This document shows positions 18,293 through 27,017 of a stretch of 64,000 bases of DNA, piece after piece. The notes under the pieces are model-generated. The model saw only the letters and a program-made list of their open reading frames with translations. It was not told the origin of the DNA and did not search any database. Location of the stretch: the NCBI RefSeq assembly GCF_000473225.1, contig NZ_KI421509.1, forward strand, positions 3,862,165 through 3,926,164. The letters run 5' to 3'. The translations under genes were made by a program, and so were the position numbers. Source of the DNA: Sedimentitalea nanhaiensis DSM 24252. Its GTDB lineage: Bacteria > Pseudomonadota > Alphaproteobacteria > Rhodobacterales > Rhodobacteraceae. The stretch's first letter is position 1; the number at the start of each line of letters is the position of its first letter.

Positions 18293-19282
18293 TTACTTGA
18301 TAATGCCGATTTCTCTCGAGATCTGTTGAATCTGGTTCACGGAACTCGAAACGAACTCTTCAAAGGCAGCCCCTTGCAGATCAAGCGGAGCAAGACCATT
18401 TGCCTCCATGACCTCTTTCCATGCGTCAGACGCGTAGAGGTCGGCGATTTTTGCAACCCATGCATCATACGCCGCATCGGACATGCCGCCGGGCGCGTAG
18501 AAGCCACGCCAATTTGCACCGATGGCATCAATGCCCTGTTCTCTCGCGGTCGGCATCTCGGCAAATTCGCCGCCCAGACGTTCGGGAGCCAGAACCGCAA
18601 TGACGCGGATGTCCCCGCTTTCCACAAAGCCCCTGGCTTCGGAGAGGTCGCCGGTGAAAGCCTGGACCGATCCTGCCAGCAGTTGAGTTACGGCCTCCCC
18701 ACCGCCATCAAAAGCGATATATTTCACCGTGCGGACGTCTTGGACGCCAAATTCGCGTGCGGCGATCAGAACTTTTAGATGATCCCAGCCACCAACGCCA
18801 GAGCCACCAGCCAGGGAAATCGCTGTTGGGTCGGTCTTGATGATTTCCAGAAGTTGGGGCAGATCAGCGATCTCGCTGTCGGCGGCCACTGCGATGACAC
18901 CGTAATCCGCACCGATCGAGGCAAGCCAGCGCACCTGATCCATGGTATTGCCCGGGTAGGCACCTTGCGCCAGACGGGTTGCGGTTGCCGAAGAGGCCGC
19001 AACGATCAGATCATTGTCATCGCCACGCTTGTTCACGACCTCGGCGAAGGCGACACCGCCACCGCCACCCGCGAGATTGACAACCTGCATGGTCGAATCG
19101 AGCAGTCCTTGATCCTGCAACGACTTTCCGACTTGACGGCAGGTAAAGTCCCAACCGCCACCGGGGTTGGCAGGCGCAATGCACTCGGGGTTCTCGGGGG
19201 AATAATTCTGGGCCGATGCGGCCAGTGTGGATGTGCACAAAATCGCGGCTGCGATTGCCAGCCTGCTTGCGTTGAATAACAT
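18293..19282 (-). CDS. tctC: Tripartite tricarboxylate transporter, periplasmic binding protein
   Basis: 329-aa Bug-type binding protein with signal peptide ending LAASAQ. Family signatures include IAPANPGGGWDFTCRQVG near the N terminus (ligand loop) and LAGGSGVGGWDHLKVLIAA in the middle. It captures a carboxylate in the periplasm for TctAB. It is divergent from the tctD-like regulator across a 187-bp promoter region, the classical arrangement in which TctDE induces tctCBA. Confidence 0.93.
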   Translation of the reverse strand: MLFNASRLAIAAAILCTSTLAASAQNYSPENPECIAPANPGGGWDFTCRQVGKSLQDQGLLDSTMQVVNLAGGGGGVAFAEVVNKRGDDNDLIVAASSATATRLAQGAYPGNTMDQVRWLASIGADYGVIAVAADSEIADLPQLLEIIKTDPTAISLAGGSGVGGWDHLKVLIAAREFGVQDVRTVKYIAFDGGGEAVTQLLAGSVQAFTGDLSEARGFVESGDIRVIAVLAPERLGGEFAEMPTAREQGIDAIGANWRGFYAPGGMSDAAYDAWVAKIADLYASDAWKEVMEANGLAPLDLQGAAFEEFVSSSVNQIQQISREIGIIK

Positions 19283-19469
19283 TCTCTATCTCCTCCGTAG
19301 GGCAAATCTGGCGCTCGCGCACGCCGGATGCTGCGCCGCCGATACGACTGCGGTTTGCAGCGCTCTCCTGGCGGGCTAAAAGAACCTTACCAGTGAATCC
19401 TGTCACCAAGCTGTCACAGCATTTTTCACCGTGAAAGCAACGTCCAAATCGGGAGGAAGCGGACGAATC

Positions 19470-20141
19470 ATGCGAATCCTGATTGTGGAAGATGCTGCAG
19501 ATCTGGCCGAAGCCATAGCCGCGCGATTGGGGCGGGTCGGCATGGCGTGCGATCTGGCAGGCGATGTCGAAACGGCCGAGGATTTCTTTGCGGTGCAACG
19601 TTACGATGCCGCGGTGTTGGATATCAATCTGCCCGACGGAACCGGCACCGAACTGTTGCGCCAGCTCAGGGCGCGCGGGGACAGGACTCCGGTGCTCATG
19701 CTCACGGCCCAGTTCTCGGTGGATGACCGTGTCGGAGCCCTTGATCTGGGAGCCGACGACTACCTGGTCAAGCCCTTCGATCAGCGTGAACTCGAAGCCC
19801 GGCTGCGTGCCTTGACGCGCCGGAACAACGAACAGAAACGCGATGTCATTTGCTTGGGTCCGCTCAGCTATTGGCCCTCGTCGCAGACTGCCGAAATCTC
19901 TGGCGACAGGCTGGATTTAACCCGACGGGAGGCGGCTTTGTTGGGCCTGCTTCTGCGTCAGGTGGGGCAGGTTCTGAGCAAAGATCGCCTGTATGAGGGG
20001 CTGTTCGCATTCAGCGAGATGGATGTCGGTCTGAACGCAATCGAACTTTACATTGCGCGGCTCCGAAAGAAAATCTCCGGATCCGGTGTCGCGATCCAGA
20101 CCCAGCGCGGTTTCGGCTACCGGATCTGCGAGGATGACTGA
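19470..20141 (+). CDS. tctD: TctD-like OmpR-family response regulator
   Basis: 223 aa. The receiver domain (1-115) has the phosphoacceptor Asp51 (AVLDINLPDG) and Lys in DDYLVKPFD. The winged HTH (about 130-220) ends QTQRGFGYRICEDD. GGGAGG precedes the ATG at 19470; the longer frame from 19431 is rejected. It overlaps the kinase start by 8 nt and faces tctC, so it most likely controls the transporter. Confidence 0.92.
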   Translation: MRILIVEDAADLAEAIAARLGRVGMACDLAGDVETAEDFFAVQRYDAAVLDINLPDGTGTELLRQLRARGDRTPVLMLTAQFSVDDRVGALDLGADDYLVKPFDQRELEARLRALTRRNNEQKRDVICLGPLSYWPSSQTAEISGDRLDLTRREAALLGLLLRQVGQVLSKDRLYEGLFAFSEMDVGLNAIELYIARLRKKISGSGVAIQTQRGFGYRICEDD

Positions 20142-21522
20142 GGCAATAGCAACCCAACGATCCTTGTTGTCGCGTGTCATGATCGCTGTTTTTGCCGTCC
20201 TGACCATCGGCGGGATTATCGTTGCGCTCGCATCCTGGTCCTACGGGCGCGCCGCCGCCCGCCAAGCCTACGACAGACTGCTGGTCGGCGCGGCACAGGA
20301 CATTGCCGAATCCATAAACGTGATCGATGGCGCGCCGCTGGCCGATCTTCCGGTCTCGGCCTTTGCCCTCCTCGGGCTCGCGTCCAATGACCGCATCACC
20401 TATGCTGTGCGTGGACCATCTGGAAATTTGCTCACCGGTCATAACACCGCGCGGATACCGGAGGGCCGGCACCGCCCAGGCAGCGACACGTTTTTCTATG
20501 ATGAACGGATGCAGGGCGAGCCTGCGCGTTTTGTAGCTGTTGTCCGGCGCTTTGCAGAACGGAACTTTTCGGGCAATGTTTCGGTCATTGTGGGGCAAAC
20601 CTTGCAAGCGCGAAACGCCATGGCATTTGATCTGGCGAGCAGGGCAATGACCGCCGCTGCGTTTGCCGGCGTCGCCTTGATCTTGATCGCGTTTCTCGTC
20701 GTGCGCTCGGCCATGCGCCCACTTGGCCGAATCGCAGACGAATTGTCGGCGCGCGATCCCTACGACCTGACGCCAATGGAAACCAATGTTCCGGCAGAGG
20801 TGGGCGTCATGCTCGTCGCTCTCAACCGCTTTATGCTGAGGCTGGAACGACAGGTGGATTCCATGCGTCATCTGATTTCGGATACGGCCCACCAACTGCG
20901 GACGCCGGTTGCTGCGATCCGCGCCCAGGCAGAACTGGCGCTGGAACAAGAGCCGCCCGAAAGACAGGCGCAAAGGCTTCAGCATTTGTTGCGGCGAACC
21001 CGGTCGCTTGGCGACCTGCTGGATCAGATCCTGTCGCGTGCGCTGGTCATTCACCGGACCGACAATGCGCCCCCTGTCCCGGTGGATCTGCGCGACATTG
21101 CATTGGCGGTGGTCGAAGAGCGCGACCATGAGTTGATCGCGCCCGGGATCGAGGTTGAATTGGTCATCGGCCCCGATCCTGTCGTTGTCATGGCAGATGA
21201 GATTTCATTGGGCGAGGCTGCCAAGAACCTTTTGGTCAACGCGATGCGGCATGGCAAGCCACCGATCCGAATAGGCGTGTCACTGGACGGAATTACAGCG
21301 TCTCTCTGGGTCGAGGACGCTGGAACTGGGCCTTCGTCGGATGTGTTGTCGCGTCTTGGAAAGCGGTTCGAGCGCTCAGTCGTTTCCGGCGGCACCGGAT
21401 TGGGCTTGTCCATCGCGCAGTCGGTGGCCGAGGCGTTTGCCGGACGGCTTCATTTCGACCGGACCTCTCGCGGGTTTTGTGCCGCGATCGAGCTTCCGGT
21501 ATCCGGGGAAAGTGCCACATGA
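20134..21522 (+). CDS. tctE: TctE-like sensor histidine kinase
   Basis: 462-aa inner-membrane kinase. A first helix lies at about 14-35 and a periplasmic sensor region at 40-165. A second helix (about 172-192) is followed by a HAMP-like linker. His253 sits in SDTAHQLRTPVAA, and the ATPase has N, G1 and G2 boxes (NLLVNAMRHG, VEDAGTG, GTGLGLSI). The ATG at 20134 overlaps the regulator gene end. It overlaps the downstream binding-protein gene by 4 nt (ATGA), which argues for a three-gene signalling operon. Confidence 0.92.
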   Translation: MTEAIATQRSLLSRVMIAVFAVLTIGGIIVALASWSYGRAAARQAYDRLLVGAAQDIAESINVIDGAPLADLPVSAFALLGLASNDRITYAVRGPSGNLLTGHNTARIPEGRHRPGSDTFFYDERMQGEPARFVAVVRRFAERNFSGNVSVIVGQTLQARNAMAFDLASRAMTAAAFAGVALILIAFLVVRSAMRPLGRIADELSARDPYDLTPMETNVPAEVGVMLVALNRFMLRLERQVDSMRHLISDTAHQLRTPVAAIRAQAELALEQEPPERQAQRLQHLLRRTRSLGDLLDQILSRALVIHRTDNAPPVPVDLRDIALAVVEERDHELIAPGIEVELVIGPDPVVVMADEISLGEAAKNLLVNAMRHGKPPIRIGVSLDGITASLWVEDAGTGPSSDVLSRLGKRFERSVVSGGTGLGLSIAQSVAEAFAGRLHFDRTSRGFCAAIELPVSGESAT

Positions 21523-22559
21523 TCCGCAATCTGCTTAGGATTCTCGTCGCGGTCCTTGCCACGCAGGCCCCGGTCACCGCGCAGGAAGCGGTGGAACTCG
21601 TCCCTGCGGCGGCCGGCGAGGCTGCTACGGCATTGGTTGTCCGCTCAACAACGGACTATTTGATCCTGCGGCCCGCACTTCAGGCATTTGTCGCCAAAAA
21701 TCCAATGGTCTCAGTCATCTATGAGCAATGGGGCTCAAACGCGCTCTATGCGAACAGTCTTTCTGCATGCAAAGGAGAGGTGGCACAGGCCGATGCAGTG
21801 TTCTCGTCGGCAATTCACCAGATGGTCGATTTGGTCAATCGTGCATGCGCCAGCCCATACAGGTCGGATCTGACTGCGGCGCTTGCGCCTTCCCGGATTT
21901 GGCGCGACGAATTGTGGGGTGTCACCCACGAAGCCGCGGTTATCATTTACAACACCAGCCTGGTGCCCGAGAGTGAGGTCCCCCGCACACGGTTTGCACT
22001 GCTCGATCTGATGCGCCAGCGTGGTCAGACATATCAAGACAAGATCGCAACCTATGACATAGAAGCATCTGGGCTGGGTTACCTTTTCGCGTTCGCAGAC
22101 AGTCTCGAGGCGACAACCTTCGGCGCGCTGTTAGAGGGGTTCGCCCGCAGCCGGGCCATCGCGACCTGCTGTTCCGCAGAAATCATCAAGAGGGTTGCCA
22201 CCGGGCGCTATCTTATCGCCTACAATGTGCTGGGGTCCTATGTGGACGCCATCGCTTCGGAAAACATTGGCGTCATCAAACCAGAGGACTACACGCTTTT
22301 CCTGTCACGCGCCTATATGATCCCTCGTGGAGCTCGAAACCCGGCGGCGTCTGCGGACCTGCTGGATTTTCTTCTTTCTTCGGAAGGTCAATCCGTTCTC
22401 GCCAAAAGTAAACTCGTGGATCTCGAGGACAGCGAGGCAACTGGCCTTCCCATAAGCGCCCGACGCGACATCCGCATTGAGCCTACCCTGCTTGTTGCCG
22501 GAGACCAGCACAGGCGCCTGCGCCTCATTGGACAATGGCGGTCGACCTTCAAGAAATGA
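21519..22559 (+). CDS. Periplasmic solute-binding protein coupled to the TctDE operon
   Basis: 346 aa with signal peptide ending VTAQE. It has the fold pattern of iron/spermidine-type (AfuA-like) binding proteins. Supporting segments are VVRSTTDYLILRPAL, YEQWGSNALYAN, DELWGVTHEAAVIIYNTS and a C-terminal ARNPAASADLLDFLLSSEGQ. It is translationally coupled to the kinase and has no permease of its own nearby. It may present a ligand to TctE rather than serve transport; that role is inference. Two Cys residues in IATCCSAEI are unusual. Confidence 0.82.
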   Translation: MIRNLLRILVAVLATQAPVTAQEAVELVPAAAGEAATALVVRSTTDYLILRPALQAFVAKNPMVSVIYEQWGSNALYANSLSACKGEVAQADAVFSSAIHQMVDLVNRACASPYRSDLTAALAPSRIWRDELWGVTHEAAVIIYNTSLVPESEVPRTRFALLDLMRQRGQTYQDKIATYDIEASGLGYLFAFADSLEATTFGALLEGFARSRAIATCCSAEIIKRVATGRYLIAYNVLGSYVDAIASENIGVIKPEDYTLFLSRAYMIPRGARNPAASADLLDFLLSSEGQSVLAKSKLVDLEDSEATGLPISARRDIRIEPTLLVAGDQHRRLRLIGQWRSTFKK

Positions 22560-22880
22560 TCAGGAAATCGCGAAATCGCAAACCCAGCAGCAGTCGCGAG
22601 CGATAGGTTATCGGCAGTTGCAAGCTGGCCGGGAACCTTCGATCCGAATTTGGGTGGGGCGAGGTGATTTCCATTTTGATGCCGGATTGTTCGCGCACCA
22701 TGTTGGCGATGGCCAGACCGGCCCCGTAGCCTTTCGTCGCATTGTAGTTCCACCTGAACGAGGCCCACCGCCGACAGGGACTCGCAGGCATTCGATATGG
22801 TCACGATGCCAAGCAGATGCGCGTCCATTTTCGGCAGAGTTGAAAATGCAGCGGCGGTTAGTGGTGAACGATGTGGAAAC
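22549..22880 (-). pseudogene. Decayed histidine-kinase C terminus
   Basis: The minus-strand frame 22549-22791 reads GYGAGLAIANMVREQSG, resembling the G2 box of a histidine-kinase ATPase domain, followed by a plausible C-terminal strand. Upstream, in another frame, DAHLLGIVTISNACES may be the N-box region. There is no intact frame or start. It converges on the binding-protein gene, overlapping its last 11 nt. Confidence 0.42.
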
Positions 22881-22909
22881 AAGCGCCGTCATGAGGTACG
22901 CTTTCCCGT

Positions 22910-23803
22910 ATGACATATATCCAACCCAGTCTGAATAGTGACCTCGACAGCTTACAGAATCTTCCCGGTTGGGTAAGTTCGATCCGTGCTGAAACTTCTG
23001 AAGACATGGCTTTTTTGTCTGGTGGAGCTTTGGCAGCACTGCATGTTGTGTTGACCCGCGCGACAGTTCCCCATGCCCTGTTGCGCGAGCGTCTGGCTCT
23101 GCGCGCGGCAGAGTCTTGCCTGGCCTTGGCCGGGCGACCCGAGCAGACGGCGGCGATGCGCGACGAGGTACATATGCTGCGCCCGGGCGACCAACCGGGA
23201 CCGGCTGGCGCGGTCTTTCAGCAATGGCGGCGTTCGGTGGCGCGACCGATTTCGGTGGCGACCTTGAAAAGGGCGTTGCCCGAAACCTTTGCCAACCATC
23301 TGCCGGGGTGGCTGAGAGGCGGCCGCGGCGGACCGGTGGCGCGCGCGGCGCAGGTTTTGCAGACCGTGCTGACCGAGTGCCCGGGCGAAGACACGGTGGC
23401 GCTGATTCTGGCCGATTCGGCCCTCGCGCGGGCGGTCGGGTGGGATCATGCTTTGCCGCTGTTGGCTGCCGGTTTGACCGGACGGGATCTGCGCCAGACC
23501 GGTGCCGATCTGCGACTGGCCTGCCACCGCTCAATTGTGACCTCGGCCGATCAGGCGGCAACGACCGCTTCGGATCTGGCCCGGCGGACCGCCAAACTGA
23601 AGGCCGTGACCCCGAAACTGCGGGCCAAGGCGGCAGGCCCGGCGGTGCAGATGTTTCTGACCAAAGACGCGCTGTCACCATCCGTCGCCTTGTCCGGTAT
23701 CATGTCCGATCGCGCGGCGCGGCGGCTGTGCGACCGTCTGGTAGACTTGGGGGCGGTGCGCGAACTCACCGGGCGCGACACGTTTCGACTGTACGGAGTG
23801 TAA
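22910..23803 (+). CDS. DUF1403 family protein
   Basis: 297-aa protein of unknown function. It is recognised as DUF1403 by its overall composition and by its position directly before an ScpB-like gene, a pair common on mobile or accessory replicons of Rhizobiales and Rhodobacterales. Supporting features are an N-terminal FLSGGALAALHVVL segment, a central AVGWDHALPLLAAGLTGRDLR and a basic C-terminal region that could bind DNA. No catalytic motif is visible. It is followed by scpB after 2 nt. Confidence 0.78.
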   Translation: MTYIQPSLNSDLDSLQNLPGWVSSIRAETSEDMAFLSGGALAALHVVLTRATVPHALLRERLALRAAESCLALAGRPEQTAAMRDEVHMLRPGDQPGPAGAVFQQWRRSVARPISVATLKRALPETFANHLPGWLRGGRGGPVARAAQVLQTVLTECPGEDTVALILADSALARAVGWDHALPLLAAGLTGRDLRQTGADLRLACHRSIVTSADQAATTASDLARRTAKLKAVTPKLRAKAAGPAVQMFLTKDALSPSVALSGIMSDRAARRLCDRLVDLGAVRELTGRDTFRLYGV

Positions 23804-23805
23804 TC

Positions 23806-24468
23806 ATGACCGGCGGCACTGAGGCCCAGGTTCGCGGCACGGGCAGGCGGCCCCAAATGGCCAAGAATCAATCCGAGCCCGGCCTGGATCGTGAACTGGA
23901 AGAACTGCCGCCTGAACTGCGGTGGCGCGAGTGGATGCGTCGGATCGAGGCGGTGTTGTTCGCCAGCGCGTCACCGGTCCCGCGCGAAGACCTGGCGCGG
24001 GTAGTGGGGCAGGGGGCGTCGGTGGACCTGTTGGTCCAGGACCTCGCGGCAGATCTGGCAGACCGGCCCTATGAAATCACCCGGGTCGCTGACGCCTGGG
24101 GTCTGCGCAGCCGGCCTGCCTATGCCGCTGTAATCCGTGCGGCGGCCGATGCGGGCGGGCAAGATCTGGATCTGCGTGAATTCGACATCGCAGTGCTCGC
24201 GGCGATTGCCTATAATCAGCCCATCACGCGCGATGGGTTGAAGGACATCTTTGGCAAGGAGATCAATCGCGACCTGATAGGGCGGCTCCACGCGCACGGC
24301 CTGATCGCCACTGGCCCGCGCAGCCCGAGACGCGGAGCACCCTACACATTTGTCACGACCAACCAGTTTCTCGTTGCATTCGATCTGCAATCGCTGCGTG
24401 ACCTGCCGGATCGGGAACAGTTGCAGGATGCGGGCGTAGGTCCGGAAAGCTTGAAGCGAACCCCATGA
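23806..24468 (+). CDS. scpB: SMC-Scp complex subunit ScpB-like protein
   Basis: 220 aa with two winged-helix domains typical of ScpB: MRRIEAVLFASASPVPREDL, then FDIAVLAAIAYNQPITRDGL, DIFGKEINRDLIGRLHAHGLI and a RRGAPYTFVTTNQFLVAF wing. Canonical ScpB works with ScpA and Smc in chromosome condensation. No scpA is adjacent, and the DUF1403 partner marks this as the accessory version, so a role in segregation of a replicon or element is only inferred. An N-terminal basic extension of about 35 residues is present. The start at 23806 is right after the DUF1403 stop. Confidence 0.82.
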   Translation: MTGGTEAQVRGTGRRPQMAKNQSEPGLDRELEELPPELRWREWMRRIEAVLFASASPVPREDLARVVGQGASVDLLVQDLAADLADRPYEITRVADAWGLRSRPAYAAVIRAAADAGGQDLDLREFDIAVLAAIAYNQPITRDGLKDIFGKEINRDLIGRLHAHGLIATGPRSPRRGAPYTFVTTNQFLVAFDLQSLRDLPDREQLQDAGVGPESLKRTP

Positions 24469-24565
24469 ACCGGGTTAATGGGCAGTCAGGCTGCTGCCCA
24501 GAGGGCGATGCCGACATCGGGATGGCTGCCGAACTTGATAAAAGGTTTTAAAACAAATGCCTTTA

Positions 24566-24594
24566 GGTCGGGGTCGGGGTCGGGGTCGGGGTCG
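24566..24594 (+). repeat. GTCGGG hexamer repeat with G-quadruplex potential
   Basis: About 4.7 copies of GTCGGG give four GGGG tracts separated by TC, a strong intramolecular G-quadruplex pattern on the plus strand. It lies in the 322-nt gap between scpB and moxR. That gap also holds a G/C-rich tract at 24641-24665 and is otherwise without a gene. Confidence 0.8.
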
Positions 24595-24790
24595 AGTCGC
24601 CCCGATCAACCGCACCAGCAATCTATTTTGCAAAAATCAATGCGGGGCGGGGGGGCGGCGGCCCCAAGAAATCACATCTTCCGTCGCCGACACAGAGGCG
24701 CGGATAAGACCTATGGGGGTGTTTGCCGCACGCTCCACGCGGCATAGGCTAGGCTCCAGAGGGCCGCAGCCTATGTGGCAGGGAGGCATG

Positions 24791-25747
24791 ATGGATATAC
24801 GACCGGCTGACCCGCCCGAGGGCGCTGGATTACTGGCCGCGCAGTTGGCGCAAGGCCTGATCGGACACGAAAAGCTGATCGAACGTTTGCTCGTTGCACT
24901 GCTTTGCGGCGGGCACCTGCTGGTCGAAGGCCCGCCCGGATTGGCCAAGACACGGGCGGTGCGTTGGCTTTCGGATGCGGTCGAAGCCAGCTTTGCCCGC
25001 ATCCAATGCACTCCGGACCTGATGCCGTCGGATCTGACCGGCACGTTGGTTTATCGCCCGCAGAACGGCAGCTTTGAATTCGTGCGAGGCCCGGTGTTCA
25101 ACAATCTGGTGCTGGTGGACGAAATCAACCGCGCCCCGCCAAAGGTGCAGTCGGCGCTGCTGGAGGCGATGGCGGAGAACCAAGTCACAGCCGGCAACGA
25201 GACCCATCCGCTGCCCGACCCGTTTCTGGTCGTCGCGACGCAGAACCCGATCGAACATGACGGGACCTTTCCCTTGCCCGAGGCCCAGCTGGACCGCTTC
25301 CTGTTGCATGTTCTGTTGACCTTGCCGGATATCGAAACGGAACGGCAGATCCTGGATCTGGTCGAGGCCGAGGCTTGCGGGGGCACGTCCATACCGCACC
25401 GAATGACTTTGGCCGAGCTGAATGCGGCACGCGCCAAGGTACGCCAAGTGCATCTGGCACCTGAACTGCGCGATTACATCGTGCGGCTGGTGGTCGCCAC
25501 CCGCGAGGGCGACTTGGCCAGGGATATCGAACATGCCGTGTCACCGCGTGGTTCGCTGGCGCTGGCGGCGGCGGCGCGGGCGCGGGCCTTTCTTCTGGGG
25601 CGCGACTTTGCACTGCCCGAAGATGTTGCGTTGTTGGCCCCCGATGCGCTGGCGCACCGCATGGTTCTGACCTGGCGCGCAGTGGCCGAGGGACGTAAAC
25701 CGCGCGACGTGGTGGCCGATATACTGGCCCGCGTCGAACCGCTGTGA
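24791..25747 (+). CDS. moxR: MoxR-family AAA+ ATPase
   Basis: 318-aa AAA+ chaperone-like ATPase: Walker A GPPGLAKT, Walker B LVDEINRAPPKVQ, sensor region ATQNPIEHDGTFPLPEAQLDRF and a C-terminal lid. In methylotrophs the homologue (MxaR) helps activate methanol dehydrogenase, probably in metal insertion; here XoxF is the likely client. GGGAGG precedes tandem ATGs at 24788 and 24791, and the second has the better spacing. It is the first gene of a seven-gene operon with 4-8-nt overlaps. A G-quadruplex-type repeat lies about 200 nt upstream. Confidence 0.94.
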   Translation: MDIRPADPPEGAGLLAAQLAQGLIGHEKLIERLLVALLCGGHLLVEGPPGLAKTRAVRWLSDAVEASFARIQCTPDLMPSDLTGTLVYRPQNGSFEFVRGPVFNNLVLVDEINRAPPKVQSALLEAMAENQVTAGNETHPLPDPFLVVATQNPIEHDGTFPLPEAQLDRFLLHVLLTLPDIETERQILDLVEAEACGGTSIPHRMTLAELNAARAKVRQVHLAPELRDYIVRLVVATREGDLARDIEHAVSPRGSLALAAAARARAFLLGRDFALPEDVALLAPDALAHRMVLTWRAVAEGRKPRDVVADILARVEPL

Positions 25748-26649
25748 AGCGGGCGTTATCGGTCGCGGGCGTTGCCCTGAGCGCCGATGCGCTGATTTCT
25801 TTGCGCCGCGTTGCGCTGATGGCCGATGCGGCCCCGGTGCTGTCGGCGTTGCCCGGCGGCTTTACCACCCGGCGCAAGGGCCATGGGCTTGAGGTCGCCG
25901 ACATACGCGAATATGTGCCCGGCGATGACATTCGCCATCTTGATCGCGGCACCACGGCGCGCACCGGGCGGTTGCATATTCGTCAGTTTCAACAGGAACG
26001 TGATCGCATCACCTTGCTGGTCGCCGATTTTCGCCCGGCGATGTTCTGGGGAATCCGCCGCGCCTTTCGCTCGGTGGCGGCGGCCGAGGCACTGGCGATG
26101 ATCGGCTGGAACGTGGTCGAGACCGGTGGGCGGGTGGCATTGTTGGCGATCACTCCCACTGATCCGATCGTGGTTCCGCCGCGCGGGCGCACGCGCGGCA
26201 TGCTGGATGTGATAGGTGGCATGGTTCAGGCCCATCATGCCGGTCTTGCGGCGGTTCAGACCGGAATGATCCGGGACCACCCTCTGGACGGCGGGCTGAC
26301 GCGCGCCGACCGGTTCGCGCCGGCGGGATCCGAGTTGGTCCTGGCTTCGGGTTTCGATGTGCCGGGGCAAGACCTGGCCGATCGGCTGGATGCATTGGCC
26401 CGGCGCCGCACGCCGCGCCTGGTGTTGATCACTGATGCCGACAGCCGCCATCTGCCGCGGGGACGATATCCGATCCGCTTGCCGGATGGGCGGCGCGCAC
26501 GGATTCGATTGGGCGCTGCATCCGAACAATCGGCCAGGCCCATTGTGCAGATTGCAGGCCGACCGGCACTGGTGCTGGATGCGGGCGACCCGGTCACAGA
26601 CACCGCACGCCGCATCGCCGCGGCTTTTCCACCGGATCGCGCGGCATGA
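25744..26649 (+). CDS. DUF58 protein (MxaS-like)
   Basis: 301 aa with the DUF58 signature (GGFTTRRKGHGLEVADIREY, VPGDDIRHLDRGTTARTGRL) and a following von Willebrand-like domain. It corresponds to MxaS in mxa operons, which works with MoxR and the VWA proteins. The start is a GTG overlapping the moxR stop (GTGA), indicating translational coupling. No signal peptide is visible, so it is cytoplasmic or peripheral to the membrane. Confidence 0.9.
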   Translation: MKRALSVAGVALSADALISLRRVALMADAAPVLSALPGGFTTRRKGHGLEVADIREYVPGDDIRHLDRGTTARTGRLHIRQFQQERDRITLLVADFRPAMFWGIRRAFRSVAAAEALAMIGWNVVETGGRVALLAITPTDPIVVPPRGRTRGMLDVIGGMVQAHHAGLAAVQTGMIRDHPLDGGLTRADRFAPAGSELVLASGFDVPGQDLADRLDALARRRTPRLVLITDADSRHLPRGRYPIRLPDGRRARIRLGAASEQSARPIVQIAGRPALVLDAGDPVTDTARRIAAAFPPDRAA

Positions 26650-27017
26650 ACGAGAGCGGACTGAGCGAAACCGCTATGCTGGCCGGGTTGCGCGACATCC
26701 ACCTGCCGCCCGGCACTGCCGGAGACAACATTGCGGAGATCGCCGCCGCCGTGGCTCTGGCCGGTCTTGCGGCGTTGCTGCTGGCATCGCTGTTCCGCTT
26801 GTTCAGCCTGCGCCGCCCGACCGCACGGGTACCAAACGCGGCGGACCGGGTGGCGGCCCTGGCTGCACTGCCTGAACCGGCCCGCCGAATTGCATGCCTG
26901 CATCTGCTTCGCGACCATGCGCCGGAACGGTATGCGCTGTTGAAAGACCGGCTGTATCGCCCGCGGGACAGTTTGGATCTGGAAACCCTGCAGGCCGAGG
27001 TCGAGCGCCATGTTTGA
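26646..27017 (+). CDS. DUF4381 membrane protein
   Basis: 123 aa with one transmembrane helix at about 34-56 (AAAVALAGLAALLLASLF). A short cytoplasmic helical domain typical of DUF4381 follows. Such proteins occur in MoxR-VWA operons between the DUF58 and first VWA genes. The N-terminal GLRDIHLPPG is characteristic. It overlaps both neighbours by 4 and 8 nt. Its function is not established; it may recruit the complex to the membrane. Confidence 0.82.
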   Translation: MNESGLSETAMLAGLRDIHLPPGTAGDNIAEIAAAVALAGLAALLLASLFRLFSLRRPTARVPNAADRVAALAALPEPARRIACLHLLRDHAPERYALLKDRLYRPRDSLDLETLQAEVERHV

